From Promethearchaeota archaeon (GTDB taxonomy: Archaea > Asgardarchaeota > Lokiarchaeia > Sigynarchaeales > SOKP01), in NCBI GenBank assembly GCA_030605085.1, contig JAUWBH010000011.1:1-62891 (forward strand): a stretch of 62,891 nucleotides of DNA, given 5' to 3'. The notes under the pieces are model-generated. The model was not told where the DNA came from and made no database searches. It saw only the letters and a program-made list of their open reading frames with translations. Positions within the stretch are counted from its first letter, which is position 1; each line of letters starts with the position of its first letter. The translations under genes were made by a program, and so were the position numbers. Shown in pieces: positions 53,897 to 62,891 of the stretch.

Positions 53897-54376
53897 TCAA
53901 ACTATCGGTCTCATTCCAGAAGCCCAATCTGCAATTTCTGCTAACTTTGCTTTAACTAAAGCGATATTTACATCTAGAATATTCTTCAATAGAGTATGAG
54001 CATCATTATCAGGTTGTTCCACGGGTTGAGGATCGTGTTTTATTTTTATAGGAAAGTTATTTTCTTCAATACATCTTCTCAAGTTCCCTACATTTAATTT
54101 GGCGATTCCATAAACGCTTAAATCATTATTCGGCAATTGGCTTAAATTATTTAAGTAAGTTAAAGTGTCTGTAGGTCTAGCATATTTACTCCAATCAACA
54201 GATAATCCTCCCCTTGCTTGCTCCTTCATAAAGAAGTTTGGTCTGATTCGATCCAAATCCTCCCATTGGCGCCATAAAAACTTTTTAACACCCCGATAAA
54301 AACAATGATGTTCCTTGAAATTTTCGGGAGGTTCTGGAGGAATCATGTTCGGGAAATCTTTATTTTTTTTAACCAA
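53897..54376 (-). CDS. third gene of a three-gene operon, SVDW-type protein
   Basis: The 159-residue protein starts at ATG 54376, inside the end of the preceding gene (34-base overlap). It has FYRGVKKFLW, then GGLSVDWSKYARPTDTL at about 57-73 and IKHDPQPVEQPDNDAHTLLK at about 112-131. From memory this arrangement (GGxSVDW...Y...T, then HxP...NxAHT) marks a family of small unknown proteins; His113 and His126 could be functional. It is encoded last in a tightly overlapping operon, implying a joint role with the two upstream genes. Confidence 0.5.
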   Translation of the reverse strand: MVKKNKDFPNMIPPEPPENFKEHHCFYRGVKKFLWRQWEDLDRIRPNFFMKEQARGGLSVDWSKYARPTDTLTYLNNLSQLPNNDLSVYGIAKLNVGNLRRCIEENNFPIKIKHDPQPVEQPDNDAHTLLKNILDVNIALVKAKLAEIADWASGMRPIV

Positions 54377-54870
54377 TTCACAAGATTAGATTCGATCAAT
54401 GAAAGGTTCATGCGAATATCCAAGAAGTCTTCAGGATGTCCAAAATGCTCTCCGAAGAGATGAATGGTCTCACTATCAATGGGCAAATATATAACCAGAT
54501 TAAAAATATGGTTTCTCCATTCCACATTTATACTACCATCCTCATCAAGATATATTGAAGGAACGATTACATCAATAAATTCTCTCCTCAATTTTTCTAT
54601 TACGCTCTCCAAAAGCTTCAACGTTTTTAAGGATAAACTATGCACAGCCTCTAGATTCTCCAGCTCATTTATGAATGTGGAGAGCCTCTGGAATTTTTCC
54701 TTCAATTGGTCTATTTTTACATTATGTCTTGATTTAATGGTTATAATATTAAACTCTTGTTCCACTAGATGTTCTTTAGTCCAATATTCTTTTTCTTTAG
54801 GCTTAATCCAAATTGGTTCAATCAAAAATTTTAAACTCTTCTCAATCATATTCTCAATCCACCCATTCAA
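54343..54870 (-). CDS. second gene of a three-gene operon, unknown
   Basis: The 175-residue protein starts at ATG 54870, overlapping the first gene of the operon by 17 bases. It begins with a coiled coil (KIDQLKEKFQRLSTFINELE, LKTLKLLESVIEKLRRE) and has a VPSIYLDEDGSINVEWRNHI beta segment, then TIHLFGEHF. A DGSIxVEW strand is also seen, from memory, in small proteins found next to the SVDW family. The double overlap with both neighbours argues for a complex. Confidence 0.5.
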   Translation of the reverse strand: MNGWIENMIEKSLKFLIEPIWIKPKEKEYWTKEHLVEQEFNIITIKSRHNVKIDQLKEKFQRLSTFINELENLEAVHSLSLKTLKLLESVIEKLRREFIDVIVPSIYLDEDGSINVEWRNHIFNLVIYLPIDSETIHLFGEHFGHPEDFLDIRMNLSLIESNLVNWLKKIKISRT

Positions 54871-55531
54871 ATTCTTTTAATAATTTTAAGCCTTGTTTCT
54901 CAGATAAGTTCCGAATTGTTTGTTCTTTATCAATTGCTCTATCAACGACTTCCTTTAACTGTAATAAATCATCATAACTCATTGTTATTACTATATCTTT
55001 TAAAATATTATCATTATCTAAATATTCAATTATCATTGAATGTTTTACAAAAGCATATTCTGGAGGTTTAGAAGGATTGTTATAGTATATATGCCTTAAA
55101 TCTGTAATAATGCGACTTAATGCGAAAAGATGAGGATTATCTCTGCTAAGAGCAGTAAGTTTTGAAAGAATACCTAAGGAATTTTCCATCTCTAATACCT
55201 TTTTCAAGGATTCCTTTATATTTTCATCAATTTTCAAATCCATATCATAGTATTTTAATGAACTTGAAATTATATTTTCAAGAAAATCTTCCTTTGTCAG
55301 ATGAAATGCGTAATAATTAATGTAAAAATGTCCTAAGAAGTCCAAAATCTCGCGTATTTGTCCCTGGTTGAGTGCTGTTTCTTTTGCGATTTCATCCACT
55401 ATATCCATTGGTGATTCGGGAGAAATAAAATTTATTTTATCAATAATTTGATTCCTTTCGTTTAGTGATAACTTGCAAAAACTTTGAAAAGCTTCCAATT
55501 TACTTTTAGGTATTCTTATTTTTAATTTCAT
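54854..55531 (-). CDS. first gene of a three-gene operon, unknown
   Basis: The 225-residue protein starts at ATG 55531 (MKLKIRIPKSKLEAFQSF). It is helical throughout, with IVDEIAKETALNQGQIREIL resembling a helix-turn-helix at about 43-62 and LSRDNPHLFALSRIITDLRH in the middle. Possibly the DNA-binding regulator of the operon. It ends 17 bases inside the next gene. No family is recognised. Confidence 0.5.
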   Translation of the reverse strand: MKLKIRIPKSKLEAFQSFCKLSLNERNQIIDKINFISPESPMDIVDEIAKETALNQGQIREILDFLGHFYINYYAFHLTKEDFLENIISSSLKYYDMDLKIDENIKESLKKVLEMENSLGILSKLTALSRDNPHLFALSRIITDLRHIYYNNPSKPPEYAFVKHSMIIEYLDNDNILKDIVITMSYDDLLQLKEVVDRAIDKEQTIRNLSEKQGLKLLKEFEWVD

Positions 55532-55968
55532 TTATTTTGATCATTCCCATTATTTTATTCATAAAATTATTGTTATTATCTTAATTTTGCTCTTTATTTT
55601 AATTAATTTATACTTTAAATTTAAAAATTCATAAAATATCTAGATTATACAAAATTCATTGAAATAAATTTTCATCCCACTTTTTTCCCATACATCAAAA
55701 ATCCATAAATGATGATTAAGATATCTTAGCTTCTATATTATAATAGGATTCAAGAGTTATAAATTTTTAGATCAAACATTTCTTGTCCAACCACCGTTGT
55801 AATAGTGTATAGACTTTGCTGTGATGCAGATTTTCTTATTGCGCATTGGATAGATTCCTCTAAGTTTTGTTTCGCCAGTATTTTTAATGTATTGACATTT
55901 AGAATTACACTTTTGTTACTTTTTTATTAATTTGTTAATATATTAACGAGGCGAAACGACTGGCTGTT
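55532..55968. other. spacer upstream of TnpB-like fragment
   Basis: No gene is seen. The left half is AT-rich and holds the promoter of the three-gene operon. From about 55780 the composition changes, and the TnpB-like frame opens at about 55949 without a start codon. Confidence 0.35.
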
Positions 55969-56403
55969 ATGACATATCTCTACATAGGGAGTAAGGTTGG
56001 CACAAAATATTACGGTTGGGATAGCGTAGGTGGAGTGTCGACAAGAGGTATGAAAGGTCACTTGGCAAAAGCAATAACTTACATACCCAAAAGTAGCAAG
56101 CTTTTCGGCGAGTTTTTAGCATGGGCAAAAGACCTCGAAGCGCAAGGTTACTTACAGAACTACAAAGGCACGGTATTAATACAGCCCTACACAAGCAAAG
56201 TATGTGCGAAGTGTTATCAAAATACCAGTAAGAAAAAGAGAACGCGAGACGAGAGCAAGCCCTACAACGATTTTACATGTACTGTGTGTGGTGGCACTAT
56301 AGACCTCAAGAATTCCGTAAATAAAGGTACGGCAGAGGTTTTGTTTTACGAATTAGCGTCACTTGCGCAATTAAACGAGCAGGTCTCCGCTATCGACCGC
56401 TAG
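55969..56403 (+). pseudogene. TnpB-like (IS605-type) C-terminal fragment
   Basis: The 144-codon frame starts at ATG 55969, but coding-like sequence begins upstream. It contains QPYTSKVCAKCYQNTSKKK, a linker, and FTCTVCGGTIDLKNSVNKG, i.e. the CxxC...CxxC zinc finger of TnpB/OrfB followed by the position of the last RuvC Asp (DLKNSVNKG instead of DRDxNAA). Only the last third of the ~400-residue protein is present, so it cannot be active. TnpB is an RNA-guided nuclease of IS200/IS605 elements. The gene uses GC-rich codons. The assignment is tentative because the divergence is large. Confidence 0.5.
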
Positions 56404-56443
56404 GACATTAAGTCCAAATTTATAGATAGTGTAACTTAATTGC

Positions 56444-57442
56444 TCATAATCCTAAATCGCGTAATTCCTCTAATTTTTTTCTTTGAAAATCATTTATTTC
56501 ATCGGGAATTTTAATTCTTATCTTAACATATAGATTCCCTCTTATATTCGACTTCATATTAAAAAATCCTTGATTTTCTACGATTATTTTCGAATTCTTT
56601 GTACAAGGGGGGATATTAATCTTTAATTTTTTTTCTAAACCAGGAACCTCGATATTACCTCCAAGAATCGCTGTTGTAAAAGGAATCACACGTTCTATAT
56701 ACACATCGTCGTCTTTTCTTTTAAATCTGGGGTGGTTTTTTACGTGAATAACCACATATAAATCGCCAGGTTTTCCGCCATTTATTCCTGGCATTCCTCT
56801 TCCCTTGATACGCAATTTTTGGTTATCTTTAATACCTTTCTCAAATTTAACAATTAAATTTTTTTTCAAATCGCTTACTGGATCTTGAAACCGAAACGTT
56901 TTTTCTCCTCCGCGAAACGATTCCATAAAACTAATTTCCATGTCGTATCTCAGATCGTTTCCATCTCTTGGTACATTACTCTCTCGAATTGTTTTAGATT
57001 GTGTAAAATCGCCTTTTTTTGAAGAAACATCAATTACTTTTTCAAGTCCGTTAAAGAAATCATAACTTTTAGGCTTATTTGAATTGTGAACATCTTGATA
57101 TAACCTAATTTCTGGGGGAGATTTTATTTTAGAATGCTGTCCTTTTAAAATGTCAGGAGTTTTATATACCCATGTTCGTTTACTTCCAGGGAAACCTCTT
57201 CTATTTTGATAAAATGAAGGATTCTCTTCAACATCCCTGATTTTATCGTATATTTCTCTTCTTTTATCATCACTTAAAATAATATAAGCTCTGTTTATCT
57301 CTTTAAATTTCTCTCCAGATTTATTTTCTTCTGGGTTGACATCGGGATGATATTTTCTTGCTAATTTAAAAAAAGCTATTTTAATTTCTTCCTTAGTTGC
57401 GTTTTTACTTACTTTTAGGAGTCTGTAATAATTATTTATCAT
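56444..57442 (-). CDS. DnaJ-type co-chaperone without zinc finger
   Basis: The 332-residue protein starts at ATG 57442 ([20 protein letters not shown]). The J domain spans 1-70 with HPD at 32-34 (KYHPDVN). A long linker follows instead of a G/F-zinc finger region, then two C-terminal substrate-binding domains with [35 protein letters not shown] and a final hydrophobic LRDLGL. This is the type II (DnaJB1/CbpA-like) layout. It stimulates Hsp70 ATPase. A tandem paralog lies 150 bases upstream. Both use AT-rich codons. Confidence 0.85.
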   Translation of the reverse strand: MINNYYRLLKVSKNATKEEIKIAFFKLARKYHPDVNPEENKSGEKFKEINRAYIILSDDKRREIYDKIRDVEENPSFYQNRRGFPGSKRTWVYKTPDILKGQHSKIKSPPEIRLYQDVHNSNKPKSYDFFNGLEKVIDVSSKKGDFTQSKTIRESNVPRDGNDLRYDMEISFMESFRGGEKTFRFQDPVSDLKKNLIVKFEKGIKDNQKLRIKGRGMPGINGGKPGDLYVVIHVKNHPRFKRKDDDVYIERVIPFTTAILGGNIEVPGLEKKLKINIPPCTKNSKIIVENQGFFNMKSNIRGNLYVKIRIKIPDEINDFQRKKLEELRDLGL

Positions 57443-57588
57443 CTTTTATTCGATTTTTTCAAACAGACTTAAAAAATTCAGTTTTCCTATTTATAATGAT
57501 AAAAGAAGTTAAATATAAAGGTTTTCTTTCAAATTTCGATTTATTGGGGATTTAAGATTATGTATCTTATGTGATATATAACAATTTC

Positions 57589-58461
57589 TTATAATCCTAA
57601 ATTGCGTAAAGGAACTAATAATTTTTTTTGAAATACATTAATACGGTCGGGAATTGCAATTCTTATTTTAACTAATAAATGCCCTCTTTTACCCGAATTA
57701 ATATTAAAAAAGCCTTGATGTTTAATACGGAGGATTGTAGAATCTTTCGTCTTAGGAGGAACATTAATTTTCATATCTTTTCTAAAACCTGACACTTTGA
57801 TTTCACCTCCTAATATAGCGGTTGTAAAAGGTATTTCTTGAATTAAATACAAATCGTCACCTCTTCTTTTAAACATAGGGTGTGGTTTTACATGTATGAT
57901 AATATATATATCTCCTGGATTACCTCCATTTAGACCAGGCATTCCTTTTCCTATAAGGCGTAATTTTTGTAAGTCTTTAATGCCTCGAGGGATATTAATA
58001 GTAAGACTTTTTCTTCTTCCAGTTAAATTATTAAAATAATAGTATTTTCTTTTTGTTCCGTAAAACGACTCATTAAAACTAATTTCCATTTCTCGGTATA
58101 TATCCTCCCCATCTCTAATGATATACCGATTTCGATTTGAATTAGATCTTGTGTCCCTTCTATTGAAAGGCGATTTATATTTACGTCTAAAATTATTGAA
58201 ATGATCTCTATTATATTGAAAATTATTAGAATTAAAGTATATCCTATTTAAGTCGTAAATTCTTCTTTTTTCTTCGTCAATTAAAACATTGTAAGCTTTA
58301 GTTATCTCTTTAAATTTCTCTCCAGATTTTGGTTCCTTTGAATTTATATCAGGATGACATTTTTTTGCCAATCTACGATACGCTTTTTTAATTTGGTCCT
58401 TCGTAGCATTTCTATTTACTCCTAAAATACTGTAATAATCGTTAGACATCCTGTTTAGCAT
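57589..58461 (-). CDS. DnaJ-type co-chaperone, tandem paralog
   Basis: The 290-residue frame starts at ATG 58461; [11 protein letters not shown] five codons in may be the true start. HPD lies at 36-38 of the frame (KCHPDIN). The C-terminal domains ([35 protein letters not shown]) and the final LRNLGL match the neighbour, showing tandem duplication. The linker after the J domain is shorter and Asn/Arg rich. It is upstream of the other dnaJ-like gene in the same direction, so cotranscription is likely. No Hsp70 or GrpE gene is in the window. Confidence 0.85.
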   Translation of the reverse strand: MLNRMSNDYYSILGVNRNATKDQIKKAYRRLAKKCHPDINSKEPKSGEKFKEITKAYNVLIDEEKRRIYDLNRIYFNSNNFQYNRDHFNNFRRKYKSPFNRRDTRSNSNRNRYIIRDGEDIYREMEISFNESFYGTKRKYYYFNNLTGRRKSLTINIPRGIKDLQKLRLIGKGMPGLNGGNPGDIYIIIHVKPHPMFKRRGDDLYLIQEIPFTTAILGGEIKVSGFRKDMKINVPPKTKDSTILRIKHQGFFNINSGKRGHLLVKIRIAIPDRINVFQKKLLVPLRNLGL

Positions 58462-58612
58462 CTCTTATTCTGATCTCAATGTATTGAATAATAAAAAAGA
58501 TGGCATTTTAAAAAATAATATTAACAAATCGATAATAACAAAATGGGAATTATATTTGATCATTAGTAGTTTAATTATAATAATGAAAAAAGAAAAAAAA
58601 ACTTTTAATTTT

Positions 58613-59329
58613 TTACTTGGTTGATTTTTTTTCCCAGTCAAAATCTAAGGTAATTAATTTTTTAGTGAATAGATAAGCAACAATCAAAACTGCTGAACAC
58701 CATACTCCCCACAAAATGTAACCCCATGAAAATCCTTTGCCTGGAGCATTCGATAGGCTTAATATGAGACCTGTAATAAATAGCGCAATGGCTTGAAATA
58801 TATTAAGTATAATTTGTGGAAAGCCCGCGTATAATCCTGCTTTTCTTCCCTCTCCTGATCTCACATCGGCGTCTTCAGCTAAATCAGCCAACCAAATATA
58901 TGGGAACAGATACCACCCTCCCATAAACGCTGCGATTGCTAAAACAAAAATTATAGCCACCAAAAAGCTAATTTCACCAGGTATCAATCCTATTAAAGTA
59001 AAGGGTAATACTATTATACCAGTCAATAAAATTACTAAGAATGTTTGCTTTTTGCCTTTCTTATCAATTAATTTTTTCCACATAAAAAGAAAAACCATAA
59101 TTCCAACTAAAAGGCACACAGCAGCAAGATATAGCAAAGTTCCTTCGATTTTTAATACAATAGTAGCGAAGCCTAATATTAATGGTGTTATCATTCCAAT
59201 AGCTAAAAAAGCAATACCTTGTAACCAACATACACGCATGAAATTTTTATCTTTCAATACTTTTTTTAAGTCTTGAACGAAGTTCATCTCTGCACCTTCA
59301 ATTTTCTCACCGGTAAAACAAATGCACAT
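58613..59329 (-). CDS. MFS/GPH transporter, C-terminal half
   Basis: The 238-codon frame contains six membrane segments (e.g. GMITPLILGFATIVL, FLVAIIFVLAIAAFMGGWYL, LFPYIWLADLAEDADV) typical of the second half of GPH sugar-cation symporters; ADLAEDADVRSGEGRKAG is the characteristic loop. It begins with about 14 residues that overlap the N-terminal half in another frame. Both halves together make a normal ~450-residue transporter broken by one frameshift near 59290-59320. It is followed by the dnaJ genes after a spacer. Confidence 0.7.
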   Translation of the reverse strand: MCICFTGEKIEGAEMNFVQDLKKVLKDKNFMRVCWLQGIAFLAIGMITPLILGFATIVLKIEGTLLYLAAVCLLVGIMVFLFMWKKLIDKKGKKQTFLVILLTGIIVLPFTLIGLIPGEISFLVAIIFVLAIAAFMGGWYLFPYIWLADLAEDADVRSGEGRKAGLYAGFPQIILNIFQAIALFITGLILSLSNAPGKGFSWGYILWGVWCSAVLIVAYLFTKKLITLDFDWEKKSTK

Positions 59330-59952
59330 ATATAAAATAATATTACTACAAGTATTCCAAAGGCAATTATTAGAATTATGAATGTAGGGTCTACCATATT
59401 TGTTTTTTGAAAGGATTCAATTAACGGTGGAAACACTAATAGCGTAAAAACTATCCCGATGCCCGCTCCGATAAAACTAAATAAATTCTGGAACGCAGAG
59501 GCTTTAGGTCGTTGATGTACAAGAAACTGTTCAGATACCCAACTCTGATAGGGCGTCGTTAATCCTCCGTAAGAGAATTGGAAGATCGCATCCCAGATCA
59601 ATATCCATATAAACAATAATAATGCTACCGGATTTTGAAGGAATAACATCGGTAATAACGCACATATAAATGCAATAGCCGTCAAAGGAGCATAGACAAT
59701 CATGAATGGTTTTCTCCGTCCAAATTTCGTTTTAGTACGATCTGAAAGCCATCCCATTAAAAATTGACCTGCCGCAATGCTCAATTTTCCGACAGCCAAG
59801 GCGATACCAGATAATATTGGGGGTAGACCGTAAACAGCGATGTAAAGAAAAAGTATGCCAAAATCGACGGTATCTAAAGCAATTCCAGCGCTTAACCTGG
59901 GCATACCATATGTTAAGAATTTTCCCGTTGAAGTTTTTCCTTCTGAAGTCAT
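59284..59952 (-). CDS. MFS/GPH transporter, N-terminal half
   Basis: The 222-codon frame starts at ATG 59952 and has six membrane segments. SDRTKTKFGRRKPFMIVYAP carries the D-R-T-x-T-x-F-G-R-R-x-P signature of the GPH (melibiose-type) family, and GLTTPYQSWVSEQF is the conserved loop of TM4-5. It ends FVLPVRKLKVQR while the sequence continues in the next frame as the C-terminal half, 46 bases overlapping. Substrate unknown; likely a sugar or sugar derivative with Na+ or H+. Confidence 0.7.
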   Translation of the reverse strand: MTSEGKTSTGKFLTYGMPRLSAGIALDTVDFGILFLYIAVYGLPPILSGIALAVGKLSIAAGQFLMGWLSDRTKTKFGRRKPFMIVYAPLTAIAFICALLPMLFLQNPVALLLFIWILIWDAIFQFSYGGLTTPYQSWVSEQFLVHQRPKASAFQNLFSFIGAGIGIVFTLLVFPPLIESFQKTNMVDPTFIILIIAFGILVVILFYICAFVLPVRKLKVQR

Positions 59953-60099
59953 TTCTTTATCATTTCAATTCTTTTATAAAATTTTTAAATTTTAATATTA
60001 ATTAATTTGGATTATTATTTTATAAAATTGATAGTTTTAAGGATATTAAAATTAAAAATAAGATATTTTAAAAAACTCAAACTATACTCGAATTTAAGT

Positions 60100-60399
60100 T
60101 TATTTAGACGAGTCTTCAAGAATTTCTCCTACATAATAAAAACCAATAAGATTTCCCTTTCTCTGGAATTTTCTTGATACAACCAAGATGATTACATGCT
60201 CATTTTCATCTAGTGCATTAATTTTAACTGCGTGTTTAACTGATTCTTCAAAAATCTTTTTGGCATCAAACTTAAAGAAATCGACATTCTCAACATTTAT
60301 AGGTTGGACTCCCCAGATCAGGTTCAATTCTCTTGCTGTTCTTTTATAAGGAGTTAGAGCGATAATTGGTAAACTTTTATATGGTAGCAAAACAGTCAA
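60100..60399 (-). pseudogene. pyruvate kinase C-terminal domain remnant
   Basis: The 99-codon frame starts at TTG with TAA five codons upstream. It is a close copy of the last ~100 residues of the intact pyruvate kinase at 61050: YKRTARELNLIWGVQPI and SRKFQRKGNLIGFYYVGEIL. The catalytic TIM barrel is missing. It is a remnant of a duplicated pyk gene, or an isolated effector domain. No sign of a good ribosome site. Confidence 0.6.
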
Positions 60400-60453
60400 T
60401 TGTATTTTAAATTATAGAAAACAAAAGTAGAAAAAAACTTTGAAATAATTAAT

Positions 60454-60765
60454 TTATAATCTTTTCTGTTTCTTTGATAAAATCTTTCTTTTCTCTGAAA
60501 AATAATCTCTGAAGTAATACATCAAATGAACAGCATTTTCACCGCTTTCATTAATGTAATATTTAGTCTTAATTCCACCACCAATCCCGCCAGAAATTCC
60601 TTGATCAATCCTTATATATTTCTCTGAAATCTTATTCTTCTCAAATATATAATTATAACTTTTATGTCCTAAATATTTTGCAATCTCTTCACGAGTAACT
60701 CCACTTCGTTTTTCCTTCGAAATTTCAAAAAGCGCAATCAAATACTTCAAATTGCTCCTCTCCAT
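60454..60765 (-). CDS. winged-helix DNA-binding protein
   Basis: The 103-residue protein starts at ATG 60765. GVTREEIAKYLGHKSYNYIF at about 22-41 is a helix-turn-helix, followed by a wing with a Gly-rich loop (IDQGISGGIGGGIKTKYYI). The C-terminus is basic. It is the kind of small regulator often found beside metabolic genes. It lies between pyruvate kinase and its C-terminal remnant. Target unknown. Confidence 0.55.
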   Translation of the reverse strand: MERSNLKYLIALFEISKEKRSGVTREEIAKYLGHKSYNYIFEKNKISEKYIRIDQGISGGIGGGIKTKYYINESGENAVHLMYYFRDYFSEKRKILSKKQKRL

Positions 60766-61049
60766 TTAATTGGAGTAATCCAGAGAGTTCTTCTTCTAAT
60801 TGTAGGTAATTTAGTTTCAATTCTTCGTAGAAATGTAAAAATGGCTAAAAAAAAGCACTTTTAGCATCACACAAAATAATGAAAGTAATCGCCAAAAAGA
60901 GCCCTCTTCACAAAGGTGATAACCTATGGGAATAGCAAAGAAATACTCTTATTAATTTACTTAGTGATGAACCTTTAGACGAAAAAAAATACAGAATAAA
61001 ATCTATGGATTGACGGAAGTCGATACTCTAAGGATGTTAAATAATTCTT

Positions 61050-62525
61050 TTATTTTTCTAAGATTTCTCCTACATAATATAAGCCAATAAGATTTCCCTT
61101 TCTTTGGAATTTTCTCGACATTACCAAGGTAATAATATGTTCATTTTCAAAAAGAATCTCTTTTTTTACTCCAAATTTAACTGCTTTCTCAATTAATTGT
61201 TCTACATCAAGTTTGAAAAAATCTCTATCCTCTAAGTGAATTGGTTGTACACCCCAAATCAAATTTAACTCTCTTGCAGTTCGTTTATGGGGAGTTATAG
61301 CGATAATGGGTACTTGTGGAGGTCGAAATTTAGAAATCATCCTTGCGCCAATTCCACCTCGAGTTATAACCATTATTTTACCCCTAAAGTTTAAATCCAC
61401 CATTTCTTTCGCTAGTGCGTGGATTGCGTGCCCTAGAGTTTGCGTATGCGTGAGTCTATCTGAGTCGTATTCGTCCGGAATTCTTATAGGCATGTGCTCA
61501 TTAGCACTAAAGGCAATTTTGTTCATATATTGAACAGCGTTTATCGGATATTTGCCTACAGCTGTCTCTGCGGAAAGCATGACCGCATCCGTTCCATCAA
61601 TAACGGCATTATACACATCGTTTGCTTCCGCACGAGTAGGAATCGGAGCATTTATCATAGATTCAAGCATTTGAGTAGCCACTATAACGGGTTTTCCTTC
61701 CCTATTGCATTTATATATCATCTCTTTTTGTTTTATAGGCACTTGGTCAGGAGAGATCTCAACCCCTAAATCTCCGCGGGCGATCATGATCCCATCACTC
61801 ACTTCTAAAATTCCATCGAAATTTTCCAGAGCTATTGGTCTTTCAATCTTAGAAATAAGTTTTATATTGTTATTCCCGTAATTTTCGAGGATTTTCTTTA
61901 CATGAAGCACATCGTCTCCTCCAGATACGAACGAAATCGCCACATATTCAGGATCAAGGTCGGCAATTACTTCTAAATCTTTAATGTCTTTTTCCGTAGG
62001 GACTCTCTGTTGTAATTCTACATACGGGATATTTACTCCTTTTTTATTACTAACCGTTCCACCCGCTATAATTTCCCCTATTAGATGATCTTTCTCTTTA
62101 CTTTTTACTTGAACTTTAATAATACCATCGTTTATAAAGAATATATCACCTTTTTTCATCGATCTTAGTAAGCCGACTAATGGAATTGAGAACTGTTCTT
62201 CATCTCCTAAAATCTCTTTCTCAAAAACTTTCACTTCATGTCCAGAAGACAAAAAGTATGCTTTATCTTCTTTAAATTCTCCAACCCGAATTTTAGGGCC
62301 TTGAATATCACATAATATTCCAATATACTCGTTAACACTTCGTATTCTTTCAATCAATTCTCTTTTTTCATCGTGAGTGCCATGGGAAAAATTTAAGCGA
62401 AACACGTCTACGCCCGCATCCATAAGTTTTCTAAGCATCTCCTTTGATCTCGATGCGGGACCAAGAGTACTTACGATTTTAACCGTGTTTTCGCGGATTA
62501 GTCTTTTATATTCAATCTCGCTCAT
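61050..62525 (-). CDS. pyk: pyruvate kinase
   Basis: The 491-residue protein starts at ATG 62525 and is full length. It shows KIVSTLGPASRSKEML at about 12-27, VFRLNFSHGTHDEKRE at about 40-55, DIQGPKIRVGEF at about 68-79, KIERPIALENFDGI and IMIARGDLGVEI (barrel active site, with Lys of KIERP), and PTRAEANDVYNAVIDGTDAV. The C-terminal allosteric domain ends in KGNLIGLYYVGEIL. It transfers phosphate from phosphoenolpyruvate to ADP, the last step of glycolysis, in the cytoplasm. The enzyme looks intact. Confidence 0.95.
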   Translation of the reverse strand: MSEIEYKRLIRENTVKIVSTLGPASRSKEMLRKLMDAGVDVFRLNFSHGTHDEKRELIERIRSVNEYIGILCDIQGPKIRVGEFKEDKAYFLSSGHEVKVFEKEILGDEEQFSIPLVGLLRSMKKGDIFFINDGIIKVQVKSKEKDHLIGEIIAGGTVSNKKGVNIPYVELQQRVPTEKDIKDLEVIADLDPEYVAISFVSGGDDVLHVKKILENYGNNNIKLISKIERPIALENFDGILEVSDGIMIARGDLGVEISPDQVPIKQKEMIYKCNREGKPVIVATQMLESMINAPIPTRAEANDVYNAVIDGTDAVMLSAETAVGKYPINAVQYMNKIAFSANEHMPIRIPDEYDSDRLTHTQTLGHAIHALAKEMVDLNFRGKIMVITRGGIGARMISKFRPPQVPIIAITPHKRTARELNLIWGVQPIHLEDRDFFKLDVEQLIEKAVKFGVKKEILFENEHIITLVMSRKFQRKGNLIGLYYVGEILEK

Positions 62526-62891
62526 AAATAATCGTTTTAGAAATTAATTCTAATTCTATTATATAATAATTAATATTAATATAATGGTGTCTATCTATAA
62601 AAATTATTATTTCAACAGTTCGTTGAATTTCTATAAAAACCTACAAATTTTTATAAAATTCAAAAAAATTGTTTCGCTCCCTCGTTTTAAATAGAATATA
62701 ATCCAATAATAATTTTAATGAAAGAAAGAAAAACAGGTGAGATATAAAAAATATAAATAAAAGATCTCATCTTCCATTGGATCTATCGAAAATAATCACG
62801 TTCACTTGATTCATACAGTCAGAAATACTCCGTTCAAGTAATAGCTCAAAAAATCTGTAATCTCAACGATATATTTCTAACTATTTACAAG
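62526..62891. other. upstream region of pyruvate kinase
   Basis: No further gene is seen to the right edge. The part next to the gene holds its promoter. aacagttcgtt near 62615-62625 has a short inverted-repeat character (aacagttcgttgaatttc). Confidence 0.4.
62556..62572 (-). promoter_or_regulatory. candidate TATA box of pyk
   Basis: The tract ttaattattatataat on the minus strand lies about 33-45 bases upstream of the ATG, suitable for an archaeal TATA box with a short leader. The surroundings are AT-rich, so support is weak. Confidence 0.3.

Noticed and set aside
1..62891. tRNA or rRNA genes
   Set aside because: No cloverleaf-like or conserved rRNA sequence was noticed by eye; a covariance search would be decisive.

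Overview
The window is very AT-rich and reads as a chromosomal stretch of an archaeon, most likely an Asgard archaeon of the Lokiarchaeia type. The evidence is a TFB-like transcription factor with a zinc ribbon and cyclin folds, Rab-like small GTPases with extra fused domains, PCI-like winged-helix modules, a TIR protein with many leucine-rich repeats, WD40 fragments, Shine-Dalgarno sites of the GGTGA type, and no visible rRNA, tRNA or CRISPR array. The species cannot be fixed from the sequence alone.

Layout. 1-7.4 kb: a TFB-like gene cut by the window edge, WD40, SNF2 and ParB-like fragments, a gamma-glutamylcyclotransferase-like gene, a TIR-LRR gene and a broken NYN gene. 7.5-18.5 kb: HEPN/Abi_C-like genes, two of them ~1.1 kb paralogs in direct orientation, around a Rab-like GTPase carrying a C-terminal PCI-like domain, several small genes and a second GTPase with an MGxRG N-terminal domain. 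18.8-20.1 kb: a DDE transposase. 20.3-31.4 kb: a possible two-gene module with a PD-(D/E)XK nuclease, zinc-ribbon proteins, a truncated SIR2-like gene, a small nuclease operon and another PCI-like protein. 31.5-41 kb: a gene graveyard with WD40, Cas4-like, Rad50-like and PCI-like remnants and small ORFs. 41-50.2 kb: a coupled winged-helix/HEPN-like pair, a large type IIG restriction-modification gene, a repeat-rich non-coding kilobase and a broken nuclease operon. 50.2-56.4 kb: genes with less AT-rich codons (DUF2314-like, NYN), a three-gene overlapping operon and a TnpB-like fragment. 56.4-62.5 kb: housekeeping-like genes: two DnaJ-type chaperones, a split MFS/GPH transporter, a winged-helix protein, a pyruvate kinase C-terminal remnant and intact pyruvate kinase.

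How it fits together. Roughly 3-56 kb looks like a defence and mobile-element island: nucleases, HEPN-like RNases, TIR, SIR2, type IIG RM and a transposase, mixed with many truncated or frameshifted genes. A second layer is a dispersed set of genes with higher GC and codons such as GCG and CGC (TFB-like, both NYN copies, SIR2-like, Cas4-like, DUF2314-like, TnpB-like and several unknowns). This suggests repeated capture from one foreign source. The most unusual signals are the GTPase-PCI and MGxRG-GTPase fusions, the coupled unknown pairs at 20.7-24.3 and 41.1-43.8 kb, and the three-gene operon at 53.9-55.5 kb.
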